A DNA stretch of 64,000 nucleotides from Hydrogenophaga sp. (GTDB lineage: Bacteria > Pseudomonadota > Gammaproteobacteria > Burkholderiales > Burkholderiaceae_C), in contig JAABQG010000013.1 of assembly GCA_011391595.1 (NCBI GenBank), positions 1 through 64,000 of the forward strand, read 5' to 3'. Shown piece after piece: positions 46,881 to 56,268 of this stretch. Every line of letters begins with the position of its first letter. The first letter of the stretch is position 1. A program made the position numbers and the translations under genes. The notes below the pieces were generated by a model. That model was not told the DNA's origin and did no database searches. It saw only the letters and a program-made list of their open reading frames with translations.

Positions 46881-47924
46881 ATGACGCCAACGCCTCCCCC
46901 TCCTCCACTAAGCTACAAAGATGCCGGCGTGGACATTGACGCTGGCGATGCACTGGTCGAACGCATCAAGCCCCTGGCAAGAAAAACCATGCGCGAAGGC
47001 GTTTTGGCGGGCATTGGCGGTTTTGGCGCACTTTTCGAGGTTCCCAAGCGCTACCGCGAGCCAGTGCTCGTCAGTGGCACGGATGGCGTCGGCACCAAGC
47101 TCAAACTGGCGTTTGAATGGAACATGCATGACACGGTGGGCATTGACCTTGTGGCCATGAGCGTGAACGATGTCCTGGTTCAAGGTGCCGAACCGCTCTT
47201 CTTCCTTGATTACTTTGCCTGCGGCAAACTTGAAGTGGAAACCGCTGTGGCAGTTGTGAGTGGCATCGCCCGAGGCTGCGAGTTGTCCGGCTGTGCCCTG
47301 ATCGGTGGGGAAACGGCTGAAATGCCCGGCATGTACCCGGCGGGCGAATATGACCTGGCCGGGTTCGCCGTCGGCGCCGTTGAAAAATCGAAGATTCTCA
47401 ATGGCGCCAACGTGGCACGCGGCGACGTTGTGCTGGGACTGGCCTCCAGTGGGGTGCATTCCAACGGGTTCAGCCTGGTTCGCAAATGCATTGAGCGCGC
47501 CGGTCCCTCCGCGCCAGACACGCTTGACGGAAAACCTTTCCGGCAGGCACTTATGGAGCCGACCCGTCTTTATGTAAAGACCGTGCTGGCTGCCCTGGCC
47601 GAACATCCCATCAAGGCGCTAGCCCATATCACCGGCGGCGGCTTGCTGGAAAACATACCACGTGTTTTGCCCGATGGGCTGGCGGCCCACCTGCGCAAGG
47701 GAAGTTGGCCAAAGACTGAGCTCTTTGCATGGCTGCAGGAAACCGCCGGCATTGATGATTTCGAGATGAACCGCACTTTCAATAACGGCATCGGTATGGT
47801 GCTGGTGATCAATGCAGCCAGCGCCCTTGCCTGCGCGGCCACCCTTCGTTCGGCAGGAGAACAGGTGTTCGAGATTGGTGTGATTGCGGCGCGGGGCGAC
47901 AACGCCTCGGTGATTGTTGCCTGA
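46881..47924 (+). CDS. purM: Phosphoribosylformylglycinamidine cyclo-ligase
   Basis: 347 residues. Fifth step of purine synthesis (AIR synthetase). [78 protein letters not shown] and [18 protein letters not shown] are all diagnostic. Divergent from hda with a 272 bp gap in which I saw no further gene. Confidence 0.97.
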   Translation: MTPTPPPPPLSYKDAGVDIDAGDALVERIKPLARKTMREGVLAGIGGFGALFEVPKRYREPVLVSGTDGVGTKLKLAFEWNMHDTVGIDLVAMSVNDVLVQGAEPLFFLDYFACGKLEVETAVAVVSGIARGCELSGCALIGGETAEMPGMYPAGEYDLAGFAVGAVEKSKILNGANVARGDVVLGLASSGVHSNGFSLVRKCIERAGPSAPDTLDGKPFRQALMEPTRLYVKTVLAALAEHPIKALAHITGGGLLENIPRVLPDGLAAHLRKGSWPKTELFAWLQETAGIDDFEMNRTFNNGIGMVLVINAASALACAATLRSAGEQVFEIGVIAARGDNASVIVA

Positions 47925-47932
47925 CCACCAAA

Positions 47933-47953
47933 TTGCTACGCTGTTTGTAGCAA
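47933..47953. repeat. Perfect TTGCTAC-N7-GTAGCAA palindrome
   Basis: TTGCTAC (47933-47939) and GTAGCAA (47947-47953) separated by GCTGTTT. It lies just after purM in a 132 bp gap before the convergent sirB1 gene. The inner arms match the 25602 and 33546 copies. It might act as a weak terminator, but no T-run follows. Confidence 0.55.
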
Positions 47954-48056
47954 ACAGTATTGATTATACTTGGGATAAAGACCATTCCCATCGAAAAATG
48001 ATGAATGGGAACGAACCAGATCGGTCAGGCGGCGCTCAAACCCGCGACACAGGCAT

Positions 48057-48911
48057 TTAACCGCGGCGATTGCCGCGCAGGCTTGACAGGCGAAGCTTAA
48101 TCGCTCGGTGATCAGGCTCCTCCGGGGCGCGCGCGAGGTAGGTGTCCAGATCATGCACTGCCTGCCTTAGGTTGCCAAGTTCGGCATGGACCAGGCCCCG
48201 GTCACGGTACTCCATCCAGTCCTCAGGTAACAGAATGACCAGCCGATTCTGGACTGCCAGCATCCTCGGCCAGTCTTCCTGGGTTCGATGGATTTCCTTC
48301 AGGTTGCGAAGCATTCGCGCGATGATGGCACGAGGCGCTGCCGGCTGGAGATAAAGGCCGAGCGGGGCTTCAAAATTGTCCATCAAAGTGCCGGGGGCGT
48401 GGTGCGGCGCCAAGCGCTCTGAGAGCTCTTCCGTAGTCAGCGATTGACCGGTAAGGGGGTCCAGCACGACCGTGCCTCTTGGCAGGTGGACTTTCAGCAT
48501 GAAATGGCCAGGAAACCCTATCCCTTGAACATTGAGATCCATGCCTTGCGCCAACGCCATCCAGAGAACGCCGAGCGAAATGGGAATGCCGCGGCGGGTC
48601 CGCAGCAGCGCATTCAAGTAGCTGTTGTCCGGGTCGTGGAAATGATTGAGGTTGGCGCCAAAACCCAGGTCACGAAAAAAGAACTGATTGAGCACACGCA
48701 ATCGTTGCAAAGGCTCGCCGTCGGTGGTCAGGCGCCGCCCCAGTCGCGCCATCAATCGGTCCACGTCACAGAGGACCTGCTGAACGTCAAGTTCAGGGTA
48801 TTCGTCCTGTGCGATGCTGGCAGCAGCCTCCAACAGGGGGAAATGATCGTCGCCCCCTACCAGGCTTTCAAAGTACGCCAGGGCTGTCGGTTTACTCAAG
48901 TTCAGACGCAT
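48057..48911 (-). CDS. SirB1-family protein (transglutaminase-like plus TPR)
   Basis: 284 residues. The N-terminal transglutaminase-like region holds LRVLNQFFFRDLGFGANLNH, LNALLRTRRGIPISLGVLWM and GIGFPGHFMLKVHLPRGTVV. The C-terminal 80 residues form TPR-like helices (MLAVQNRLVILLPEDWMEYR, DRGLVHAELGNLRQAVHDLD). Widely conserved but without an established activity; often near murJ or hemA/prmC in proteobacteria. Here it follows murJ, 76 bp apart. Confidence 0.85.
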   Translation of the reverse strand: MRLNLSKPTALAYFESLVGGDDHFPLLEAAASIAQDEYPELDVQQVLCDVDRLMARLGRRLTTDGEPLQRLRVLNQFFFRDLGFGANLNHFHDPDNSYLNALLRTRRGIPISLGVLWMALAQGMDLNVQGIGFPGHFMLKVHLPRGTVVLDPLTGQSLTTEELSERLAPHHAPGTLMDNFEAPLGLYLQPAAPRAIIARMLRNLKEIHRTQEDWPRMLAVQNRLVILLPEDWMEYRDRGLVHAELGNLRQAVHDLDTYLARAPEEPDHRAIKLRLSSLRGNRRG

Positions 48912-48987
48912 GGAGGTTCTAGTGTCACGGTGTTCCCGACGTCAGACGAATCGATCTTCACCCCAGTTTTCGATGTGCTCAACTGGG

Positions 48988-50553
48988 CTAGCGGCGGATC
49001 AAATGGCGCAACTTGAGGCCGGCCGCCCAAAGCGCGCCAAAGTAAATGGCTGCGGAGCCTGCAAGAAGAAGAACCAGAAGGCCAACGCGAGTCAGGCCCT
49101 GCGCCTGGAGCTGAGTCCAATGAAAGGCACTTGAGGCCCACATCAGGAATACCGCCAGCAAGGCGCTGGCAGCCAGCACCTGCAGCGAATACACACCCCA
49201 TCCCGGTGCTGGCGTGTAGCTGCCTTTGCGCCGCAGGCCAACCAACAACCACAGCGCGTTGATCAGCGCGCCTATGCCAATGGCCAACGCCAAGCCGGCA
49301 TGCTTCAAAACCGGAACCAGCGCCAGGTTGAGCAACTGGGTGATGATCAGCACGACGACCGCAATCTTCACTGGCGTGCGGATATCCTGGCTCGCATAAA
49401 AGCCCGGTGCGAGCACCTTGATGGCGATCAGGCCGATGAGGCCCGCACCGTACCCCATCAGCGCGGTAGTTGTCTGCTGGACATCATGATCAGTGAACGC
49501 GCCGTAGTGATAGAGCACGGCCACGAGCGGTCTGGAGAAAGTTAGCAGCGCCACGGCACAGGGCACCGCGAGCAAAACCACCAGGCGCAATCCCCAGTCC
49601 AGCATGGCCGAGTACCTATCATTGTCGTTGGCAGCCTTGGCTGCGGCGAGTTGCGGCGTCAGCACCACACCCAGCGCCACACCCAGCAATGCAGTGGGAA
49701 ACTCCATCAGCCGATCTGCATACGTGAGCCAGCTGACACTGCCAGGAACAAGATGGGAGGCTATCTGCGTATTGATCAGCAGTGAGATCTGCGCCACGCT
49801 GACGCCCAGCATCGCCGGCGCCATGAGACGGGCAATTTTCTGGGTCGCCGGATCAGCCCAGGCTGCAATGATGCTGGACCGGCCCAGGCCAATCTCGGGC
49901 AACAGCCCAAGCCTGAGGAGAGCCGGTATCTGCAAGCCCAGTTGCAGTACGCCGCCGATCATCACGCCTGCGGCGAGAGCATAGACCGGCTCAATACCAT
50001 GCCGCGCGAAAAATGGGGCTCCCCACCAGGCGGCTACGATCATGGATAGGTTCAACAGCACGGGCGTGGCCGCCGGAACGGCAAATCGCTTCCATGTATT
50101 GAGCACACCCGCAGACAGCGCCACGAAGGACATGAAGCCAATATAGGGAAACATCCATCGCGTCATGAACACGGCCGCCTCGAAACCTCGCGGATCCTGC
50201 TTCAGCCCGCTGGCCATAGCCCAGACCAGCACTGGCGCAGCGGCCACGCCCACGATGCAAGTCAGCAGGAGCACCCATACCAACAGTGTGGCGACATGGT
50301 CGATCGTCTGCCGGGTTGCCTCTTCACCGTGCTGCGCCCTGGTTGAAGCCAACACCGGGACGAAGGCCTGACTGAAGGCCCCTTCCGCAAACAGGCGCCG
50401 GAAAAGGTTCGGAATGCGGAATGCCACATTGAAGGCATCGGTCAGCGCACTGGCGCCAAATGTGGATGCGATCAGCAGTTCACGCACCAGTCCGGTGATG
50501 CGCGAAACCAGGGTCAGTGCCGACACGGTCGATGCGGATTTGAAGAGACTCAC
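48988..50553 (-). CDS. murJ: Lipid II flippase MurJ
   Basis: 521 residues, about 13-14 transmembrane helices. Moves lipid II across the inner membrane for cell-wall synthesis. ISRITGLVRELLIASTFGAS and FRIPNLFRRLFAEGAFSQAF are MurJ-specific and include the essential Arg residues; later TYADRLMEFPTALLGVALGV is also conserved. Start GTG 50553 precedes SLFKSASTVSALTLVSRITG, the normal N terminus; the frame is open upstream but without family sequence. Divergent from rpsT. Confidence 0.95.
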   Translation of the reverse strand: MSLFKSASTVSALTLVSRITGLVRELLIASTFGASALTDAFNVAFRIPNLFRRLFAEGAFSQAFVPVLASTRAQHGEEATRQTIDHVATLLVWVLLLTCIVGVAAAPVLVWAMASGLKQDPRGFEAAVFMTRWMFPYIGFMSFVALSAGVLNTWKRFAVPAATPVLLNLSMIVAAWWGAPFFARHGIEPVYALAAGVMIGGVLQLGLQIPALLRLGLLPEIGLGRSSIIAAWADPATQKIARLMAPAMLGVSVAQISLLINTQIASHLVPGSVSWLTYADRLMEFPTALLGVALGVVLTPQLAAAKAANDNDRYSAMLDWGLRLVVLLAVPCAVALLTFSRPLVAVLYHYGAFTDHDVQQTTTALMGYGAGLIGLIAIKVLAPGFYASQDIRTPVKIAVVVLIITQLLNLALVPVLKHAGLALAIGIGALINALWLLVGLRRKGSYTPAPGWGVYSLQVLAASALLAVFLMWASSAFHWTQLQAQGLTRVGLLVLLLAGSAAIYFGALWAAGLKLRHLIRR

Positions 50554-50618
50554 CCGCCCAAGTGTAGTGCCCCGAGCCCGGCATACCAACCTGCTGCGGC
50601 ACCAGGCATGCAGACTGA

Positions 50619-50624
50619 TATAAT
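50619..50624 (+). promoter_or_regulatory. Candidate -10 element of rpsT
   Basis: Perfect TATAAT, 45 bp before the rpsT start. No consensus -35 is obvious at the right distance. Confidence 0.5.
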
Positions 50625-50669
50625 TAGAAGCTTTGCTGGCAACATCCTCAGACACCAAGGAATATCTAA

Positions 50670-50984
50670 ATGGCTTCTACCAAACCCAAGAAAAAGAACC
50701 CGCGCCTGGCGTCGGGCCGTAAGCGCGCTCGCCAGGACGTCAAGCTCAATGCTGCCAACACGTCCCTGCGCTCAAAATACCGCACCGCGGTGAAGAACGT
50801 TGAAAAAGCGGTTGCCGCAGGCGACAAAGTCAAGGCCGCCGAGGCTTTCGGCAAGATGCAGGCCGTGGTGGATACCGTGGCGGACAAGGGCATCTTCCAC
50901 AAGAACAAGGCCGCTCGCGACAAGAGCCGCCTGTCGGCCAAGGTGAAAACCCTGGCCCTCGCTGCCGCAAGCAGCGCCGCCTGA
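50670..50984 (+). CDS. rpsT: 30S ribosomal protein S20
   Basis: 104 residues, highly basic, three-helix S20: [36 protein letters not shown], and [25 protein letters not shown] precedes the ATG. Slightly longer than E. coli S20 (87). Own promoter and terminator. Confidence 0.98.
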   Translation: MASTKPKKKNPRLASGRKRARQDVKLNAANTSLRSKYRTAVKNVEKAVAAGDKVKAAEAFGKMQAVVDTVADKGIFHKNKAARDKSRLSAKVKTLALAAASSAA

Positions 50985-51060
50985 TCCCGATCAGGCAACC
51001 AGCCCGGACCGCCGCAAGCGGTCTGCCGTTCTAAACGGGTGCGCTGTCAGCAAAGCAGAA

Positions 51061-51084
51061 AAACCGCCTCAGGGCGGTTTTTTT
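51061..51084 (+). terminator. Terminator of rpsT (works on both strands)
   Basis: AAACCGCC (51061-51068) and GGCGGTTT (51073-51080) with a TCAG loop and a run of seven T. The A-run on the left arm makes it plausible for the opposite strand too, where it would end the DUF3579 gene. Confidence 0.85.
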
Positions 51085-51167
51085 GTGGTCGCTTGGGTTC
51101 GAGAAGTTCAATCGAATCCGGCACCAGCCGACGCCGGGGCCGGCCGGAAAACGCCCTGCCCCGCGAC

Positions 51168-51485
51168 TCAGGTGTCGGCGTCTTCGGGCTTCATCCACGC
51201 CTCAAACACCTGGAGTTCATTGTCTTTTGCAAAATTCATGCAGAACTCCCAAGCCAGCGGCTCTGCGTCGCGCAGGTCAGGGTGAACTACCACGCATTTG
51301 ATGCCCCCCACGGCGCTTGGAATGCACCAGGGTGAGTAGATGAGGTGACTTCCCGGGCGAGCGCCGCCCGGACGAAACTGACTCATCACACCGGCAAGCC
51401 GCTCCGCCCAATCGCTGGGACGAAAAGTCTTGCCCGCACGGGTGACGCCCTGAATGAAGACTTCTTTGGCGGTGTTCTGGACCAT
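51168..51485 (-). CDS. DUF3579 protein
   Basis: 105 residues from MVQNTAKEVFIQGVTRAGKT. Conserved segments: FRPSDWAERLAGVMSQFRPG, the YSPWCIPSAVGGIKCVVVHP block, and AWEFCMNFAKDNELQVFEAW, the typical DUF3579 ending. Found in nearly all Burkholderiales, function unknown. The frame is open to 51593, but the upstream part has no family sequence. It is divergent from argD. Confidence 0.85.
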   Translation of the reverse strand: MVQNTAKEVFIQGVTRAGKTFRPSDWAERLAGVMSQFRPGGARPGSHLIYSPWCIPSAVGGIKCVVVHPDLRDAEPLAWEFCMNFAKDNELQVFEAWMKPEDADT

Positions 51486-51697
51486 CGGATGGAGGCATTT
51501 TTTTGACGCGCCTGTCAGCTCAAGGATCGCCCCATGCTGCGCTGCACAAATATTGTATCTTATATAAGACTTGACGATCTTCGCGGAGTGCATTGCAGCG
51601 ATGCGTATTCATCAGCGGTGATCTGCAGACTCTGCGCCTAAAATCAAGCTCCAACGGCCCTGCTCCCAACGGGCCGCTTTGTTTTCAGGAGTTTTCA

Positions 51698-52894
51698 ATG
51701 CCCGCGTTCATCGAAGCCGCTTCGCCCCACACCATGAATACCTATGGGCGCCTACCCATCGCGCTCAGCCATGGCCAGGGTTGCCGCGTCTGGGACGTCA
51801 ATGGCAAGCCCTACCTGGACGCACTGGGCGGCATCGCCGTCAACACCCTGGGTCACAACCACCCCAAGCTGGTGCCCGCGCTGCAGGACCAGATCAGCAA
51901 GATCATTCACAGCTGCAACTACTACCATGTGCCGAATCAGGAAAAGTTGGCTGCCAAGCTGGTTGAACTGTCGGGAATGACCAATGTGTTCTTCTGCAGT
52001 ACCGGGCTCGAAGCCAATGAAGCAGCGTTGAAGCTGGCGCGCAAGTTCGGCCATGACAAAGGCATCGAGAAGCCTGAAATCGTGGTTTACGAGAAGGCAT
52101 TTCATGGCCGCAGCATAGCCACCTTGAGCGCGACGGGTAACGAGAAAGTGCAAAAAGGCTTCGGCCCCCTCGTCGAGGGCTTCATCCGGGTGCCCCTCAA
52201 CGACGTCGAAGGCCTCAGAAAAGCGACCGAGGGCAACCCCAACGTGGTTGCCGTTTTCATGGAGACCATTCAGGGCGAAGGCGGCGTCAACCCGATGCGT
52301 ATCGAGTACCTGCAGCAGGTGCGCGAGCTGTGCGATGAGCGCGACTGGCTGCTGATGATCGACGAAGTGCAGTGCGGCATGGGCCGCACCGGCAAGTGGT
52401 TCGCCCACCAGTGGGCCGGCATCAAGCCGGACGTGATGCCGCTGGCCAAGGGCCTGGGCTCCGGCGTGCCGATCGGCGCCGTGGTGGCCGGCCCCAAGGC
52501 CGCCAACATATTCCAGCCTGGCAATCATGGCACCACCTTCGGCGGCAACCCCCTGGCCATGCGCGCCGGGGTGGAAACCATCCGTATCATGGAAGAAGAT
52601 GACCTGATGGAAAACGCCGCCAGGGTTGGCGCACATCTCAAAGGGGCCCTGGAGCAGGCGCTTGCCGGAACTTCCGGCCTCAAGGAGATTCGCGGCCAAG
52701 GCCTGATGATTGGCGTGGAGCTCACCAAAGCCTGCGGTGCACTCACACAACGCGCGGCGGACAAGGGCTTGCTCATCAGCGTGACCGCCGACACAGTGAT
52801 TCGCCTGGTGCCACCGCTGATCATGACCACCGTCGAGGCCGACGAAGTGGTATCGATTCTGGTGCCGCTGATCCAGCAATTCCTCGCGGAGTGA
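51698..52894 (+). CDS. argD: Acetylornithine aminotransferase
   Basis: 398 residues, class III PLP transaminase. Converts N-acetylglutamate semialdehyde to N-acetylornithine. NTYGRLPIALSHGQG near the start, FFCSTGLEANEAALKLARKF, ETIQGEGGVNPM, LLMIDEVQCGMGRTGKWFAH and the PLP lysine in DVMPLAKGLGSGVPIGA are all present. Start at 51698 is backed by AGGAG eight bases upstream. Six bases separate it from argF. Confidence 0.94.
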   Translation: MPAFIEAASPHTMNTYGRLPIALSHGQGCRVWDVNGKPYLDALGGIAVNTLGHNHPKLVPALQDQISKIIHSCNYYHVPNQEKLAAKLVELSGMTNVFFCSTGLEANEAALKLARKFGHDKGIEKPEIVVYEKAFHGRSIATLSATGNEKVQKGFGPLVEGFIRVPLNDVEGLRKATEGNPNVVAVFMETIQGEGGVNPMRIEYLQQVRELCDERDWLLMIDEVQCGMGRTGKWFAHQWAGIKPDVMPLAKGLGSGVPIGAVVAGPKAANIFQPGNHGTTFGGNPLAMRAGVETIRIMEEDDLMENAARVGAHLKGALEQALAGTSGLKEIRGQGLMIGVELTKACGALTQRAADKGLLISVTADTVIRLVPPLIMTTVEADEVVSILVPLIQQFLAE

Positions 52895-52900
52895 AGTGAC

Positions 52901-53815
52901 ATGGAGCTGAAACACTATTTGCAGTTCGCCGACCTCGACGCTGGGGAATATGCCTACCTTTTCGAGCGCGCAGCGCTGATCAAGCGCAAGTTCAAGGCCT
53001 ACGAGAAGCACCACACGCTGGCCGACCGCACACTGGCCATGATCTTCGAAAAGGCTTCCACCCGCACCCGCGTTAGTTTCGAAGCCGGCATGTACCAGCT
53101 GGGCGGCTCCGTGGTCCACCTGACCACGGGCGACAGCCAACTTGGACGCGCCGAACCGATCGACGACAGCGCCAAGGTCATCAGCCGCATGGTGGACCTG
53201 GTGATGATCCGCACCTACGGGCAGGACAAGATCGAACAGTTTGCCCGGCATTCGCGCGTTCCGGTGATCAACGGACTGACCAATGAGTTTCACCCCTGCC
53301 AGATCCTGGCGGACATCTTTACCTTCATCGAGCACCGCGGCAGCATCGCCGGAAAAACCGTGGCATGGGTCGGTGACGGCAACAACATGGCGAACACCTG
53401 GCTGCAGGCCGCCGAGTTGCTCGACTTCAAGGTGCATGTCAGCACACCCGGCGGCTACGAAGTTGACCAAGCAGTCGCGGGCATCCGCAGCAGCAGCAGC
53501 TACAAGGTCTTCAAGAACCCGATGGACGCCTGCCGCAACGCCGACCTGGTCACCACCGACGTCTGGACCAGCATGGGCTACGAGGCGGAAAACGAGGCGC
53601 GCAAGAAGGCCTTCGCCGACTGGCGCGTCGATAGCGACATGATGCGCGCGGCCAAAACCGATGCACTCTTCATGCACTGCCTGCCCGCCCATCGTGGCGA
53701 AGAGGTCGAAGCCGAGGTGATCGACGGCCCTCAGTCCGTTGTCTGGGATGAGGCCGAGAACCGCATGCACGCGCAGAAAGCGTTGATGGAGTACCTGCTG
53801 CTCGGCAAGCTCTGA
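52901..53815 (+). CDS. argF: Ornithine carbamoyltransferase
   Basis: 304 residues. Makes citrulline from ornithine and carbamoyl phosphate. FEKASTRTRVSFEAGMYQLG (carbamoyl-phosphate motif STRTR), NEFHPCQILADIFTFIEHRG (HPCQ) and ALFMHCLPAHRGEEV (HCLP, ornithine site) are all intact. Cotranscribed with argD; its stop overlaps the next start as TGATG. Confidence 0.97.
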   Translation: MELKHYLQFADLDAGEYAYLFERAALIKRKFKAYEKHHTLADRTLAMIFEKASTRTRVSFEAGMYQLGGSVVHLTTGDSQLGRAEPIDDSAKVISRMVDLVMIRTYGQDKIEQFARHSRVPVINGLTNEFHPCQILADIFTFIEHRGSIAGKTVAWVGDGNNMANTWLQAAELLDFKVHVSTPGGYEVDQAVAGIRSSSSYKVFKNPMDACRNADLVTTDVWTSMGYEAENEARKKAFADWRVDSDMMRAAKTDALFMHCLPAHRGEEVEAEVIDGPQSVVWDEAENRMHAQKALMEYLLLGKL

Positions 53816-54132
53816 TGTCGGCCTGCACGACCTGCGGCGCCTGCTGCGCGAGTTTTCGCGTGGACTTCGCGGTGCAGGAGCTCGACGACCGGGGTGGCAG
53901 TGTCCCCGTAGGCCTGTCCGAAGAAGTCAACCCTGCGCTCTGGCGCATGCGCGGCACCGACCACCTGCCCAGTCGCTGCGCGGCGCTGACAGGCAAGATA
54001 GGTGGCTCCGTGGCCTGCGGCATCTATGAATGGCGACCCGCCCCCTGCCGGGAGTTTTCCGAGGGCGATGCCGCGTGCAACATGGCTCGCGCACGACACG
54101 GCCTGCCGCCATGGAACGCTCAGTCCGGATGA
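53815..54132 (+). CDS. YkgJ-family cysteine cluster protein
   Basis: 105 residues with a Zn- or Fe-S-binding Cys pattern: CTTCGACCASF at the N terminus, then SRCAALTGKIGGSVACGIYE and RPAPCREFSEGDAACNMARA. The YkgJ/FliB-like family has no firmly assigned activity. Translationally coupled to argF by a one-base overlap. Its 3' end overlaps the convergent Cys-rich membrane peptide gene by 13 bp. Confidence 0.85.
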   Translation: MSACTTCGACCASFRVDFAVQELDDRGGSVPVGLSEEVNPALWRMRGTDHLPSRCAALTGKIGGSVACGIYEWRPAPCREFSEGDAACNMARARHGLPPWNAQSG

Positions 54133-54371
54133 TCGCGCCTGGTTGATCCGGGCAGCCAGCGAACCGGTTGAACCCCGCCGGGCTTGGCCGCGGGCGGGTC
54201 ATCACAGCCGCCACAGGTGTTGCACGCGCCGCAGCTGCGTTTTTCACCCAGCGCCGGATGAACCCGCCCCAGGCGACGCCGCAGGTCCGCCGGCAGCCAG
54301 TACCATAGGGCGTAGAGAGCTGCGGCCAGCACGATCAAACCCACGGTCCACTGCTGTGCCATTTCAGCCAC
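54120..54371 (-). CDS. Cys-rich single-span protein downstream of feoB
   Basis: 83 residues. Residues about 9-27 (VGLIVLAAALYALWYWLP) form one transmembrane helix; after a basic segment comes EKRSCGACNTCGGCDD, four Cys in CxxCxxCGGC spacing, then a polar tail. Such peptides often follow feoB (FeoB-associated Cys-rich membrane proteins) and may bind iron or an Fe-S cluster, taking the place of FeoC. It overlaps the feoB end by 8 bp. Confidence 0.75.
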   Translation of the reverse strand: MAEMAQQWTVGLIVLAAALYALWYWLPADLRRRLGRVHPALGEKRSCGACNTCGGCDDPPAAKPGGVQPVRWLPGSTRRDHPD

Positions 54372-55665
54372 CTCCCCACATCAGAGCCAGACGGTAGGTG
54401 ATGAAGCTGGCGCCATACGCCAGCGCAAACAGGTAGCCGGCCATGATCAGTGGATATTTCCAGCCATTGGTTTCGCGCCGCACGGCCACCAGCGTCGAGA
54501 CGCACTGCGGTGCAAACACATACCAGGCCAGCAGCGAAAGCGCCGTCGCGAGCGACCAGCTCTGCCCGATCAGCACGCCCAGCTGCGAGGCCACGTCGGT
54601 GCCCGTCGCCGACAGCGCATAGACCGTGCCTAGCGCGCCCACCGCCACCTCGCGCGCCGCCATGCCCGGCACCAGCGCAATGGCGATCTGCCAGTTGAAG
54701 CCGATCGGCGCAAAGACGACCTCCAGGCCGCGCCCGATCTGACCCGCCAGGCTGTACTGGATCGCCGGCCCGGTCGCACCAACCGGCGGCCCCGGAAATG
54801 TCGAAAGAAACCACAGCAGCACCATCAACGCCAGAATGATGCCGCCAACCCGCTTGAGGAAAATGACCGCGCGCTCATACAGCCCCAGCGCCAGATTGCG
54901 CGGGCTCGGCCAGCGGTACGAAGGCAGTTCCATCAACAGCGGCGTGACCCGGGTATCGCTGCGCAGGCGCATGAAGGCGGCAGCCACCGCCATCGCACCC
55001 AGAATCCCGCCCAGGTAAAGACCGAACAGCACCAGCCCCTGCAGATTGAACAGCCCCCCGACCGTGCGCACAGGGATGAAAGCGCCGATCAGCAAGGCGT
55101 ACACCGGAAGCCGGGCCGAGCAGGTCATCAGTGGTGCGATCATGATCGTGACCAGGCGGTCACGCCAGTGGCTGATGGTCCGGGTGGCCATCACCCCGGG
55201 AATGGCGCAGGCAAAACTGGACAGCAATGGAATGAACGAACGCCCCGACAGCCCGACCGTGCCCATGACCCGGTCCAGCAGGAAGGCGGCGCGCGGCAGA
55301 TAGCCCGAGTCCTCCAGCGCAATGATGAATAAGAAAAGAATCAGGATCTGGGGCAGGAACACCAGCACACCGCCGGTGCCGGCCAATATGCCGTCCACCA
55401 GCAGGCTTTGCAGCATGCCTGGAGGCAGGCTGGACCGGACGATATTGCCCAGGGCGTCCACGCCCGCCTTGATCCACTCCATGGGCACTGTGGCCAGACT
55501 GAATACCGCCTGAAACATCAGGAATAGCGTCACGGCCAGCAACAGAATGCCCCACAGCGGGTGCAGCACCACACGGTCGACCGCGTCGTCCGTGTGCAGA
55601 CTGTCGTCGGGCTCATTGACTGCCAGTGCCAGAATGCGCCGCACCTCCTGTTGGGTCGCGATCAC
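54364..55665 (-). pseudogene. feoB: FeoB membrane domain fragment, after in-frame amber codon
   Basis: 433 codons encoding the permease half of FeoB: SSFACAIPGVMATRTI and MTCSARLPVYALLIGAFIPV (the two Cys-containing gate helices), LYLGGILGAMAVAAAFM, and AREVAVGALGTVYALSA. It is in the same frame as the GTPase part, separated only by TAG at 55666-55668. Separate translation would need GTG 55665, which lacks a clear ribosome-binding site. The fragment begins IATQQEVRRILALAV, normally the end of the GTPase-side helical region, so this is probably a single nonsense mutation in a normal gene of about 634 codons. Confidence 0.85.
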
Positions 55666-56268
55666 CTACGCCACATCCGACGCATGCCAGGGTGCCGGCG
55701 ACACCACTGCGCCGCGAGGGGTCGCAGCCGCTGCAGTGTCCACCTGATTAAGGTAGGCCAGCAATTCGTGCGCGCCATCATGTCGAACGCCCACCGTCTC
55801 CAGCACCGGCAGGCCGAGTTCCGCCGAAAGCAGGCCCCGGTTGATCACGATGCCTTCCCGCATCGCCATGTCGCTCATATTGAGCGTCAACACCATCGGC
55901 AGGCCCAGCGCGCGCGCCTCCAGCACCAGGCGCAAGTTCAGTTTGAGATTGGTCGCATCAACCACGCAAACCAGCAGGTCAGGCAGCGGCTCATGGGCGC
56001 GCCTGCCGGTCACGACGTCACGGGTCACCGCTTCGTCCGCACTCAGTGCATTGAGACTGTATGCGCCGGGCAGGTCCAATACTTGAACGCGACGCCCAGA
56101 AGCCGTATCCAAGTGCCCCTCTTTGCGCTCCACCGTCACCCCCGCGTAGTTGGCGACCTTCTGGCGGCTGCCCGTAAGCAGGTTAAACAGCGCTGTCTTG
56201 CCACAGTTTGGATTGCCCAACAATGCAATTCGCAGGGGCGGTACAAGCGGCGCTGGCGCGTGACCCAT
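55666..56268 (-). pseudogene. feoB: FeoB GTPase domain fragment, truncated by amber codon
   Basis: 200 residues from ATG 56268, which overlaps the feoA stop. G1 ALLGNPNCGKTALFN, switch region NYAGVTVERKEG, G3 VLDLPGAYSLNALS and G4 TLNMSDMAM are intact, so this half could still bind GTP. It ends WHASDVA and then TAG. CAG (Gln) is one transition away and would give DVAQVIATQQEV. Ferrous-iron transport would be lost unless the stop is suppressed, the halves assemble, or the base is a sequencing error. Confidence 0.85.

Noticed and set aside
51752-53770. A 672-codon open frame antisense to argD and argF
   Set aside because: His/Gly/Ala-rich shadow of GC-rich coding sequence; argD and argF on the plus strand are complete and coupled.
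55666-55668. feoB amber codon as pyrrolysine or programmed readthrough
   Set aside because: No Pyl machinery is visible and the lineage is not known to use it; nonsense mutation or sequencing error is simpler, although readthrough was not excluded.
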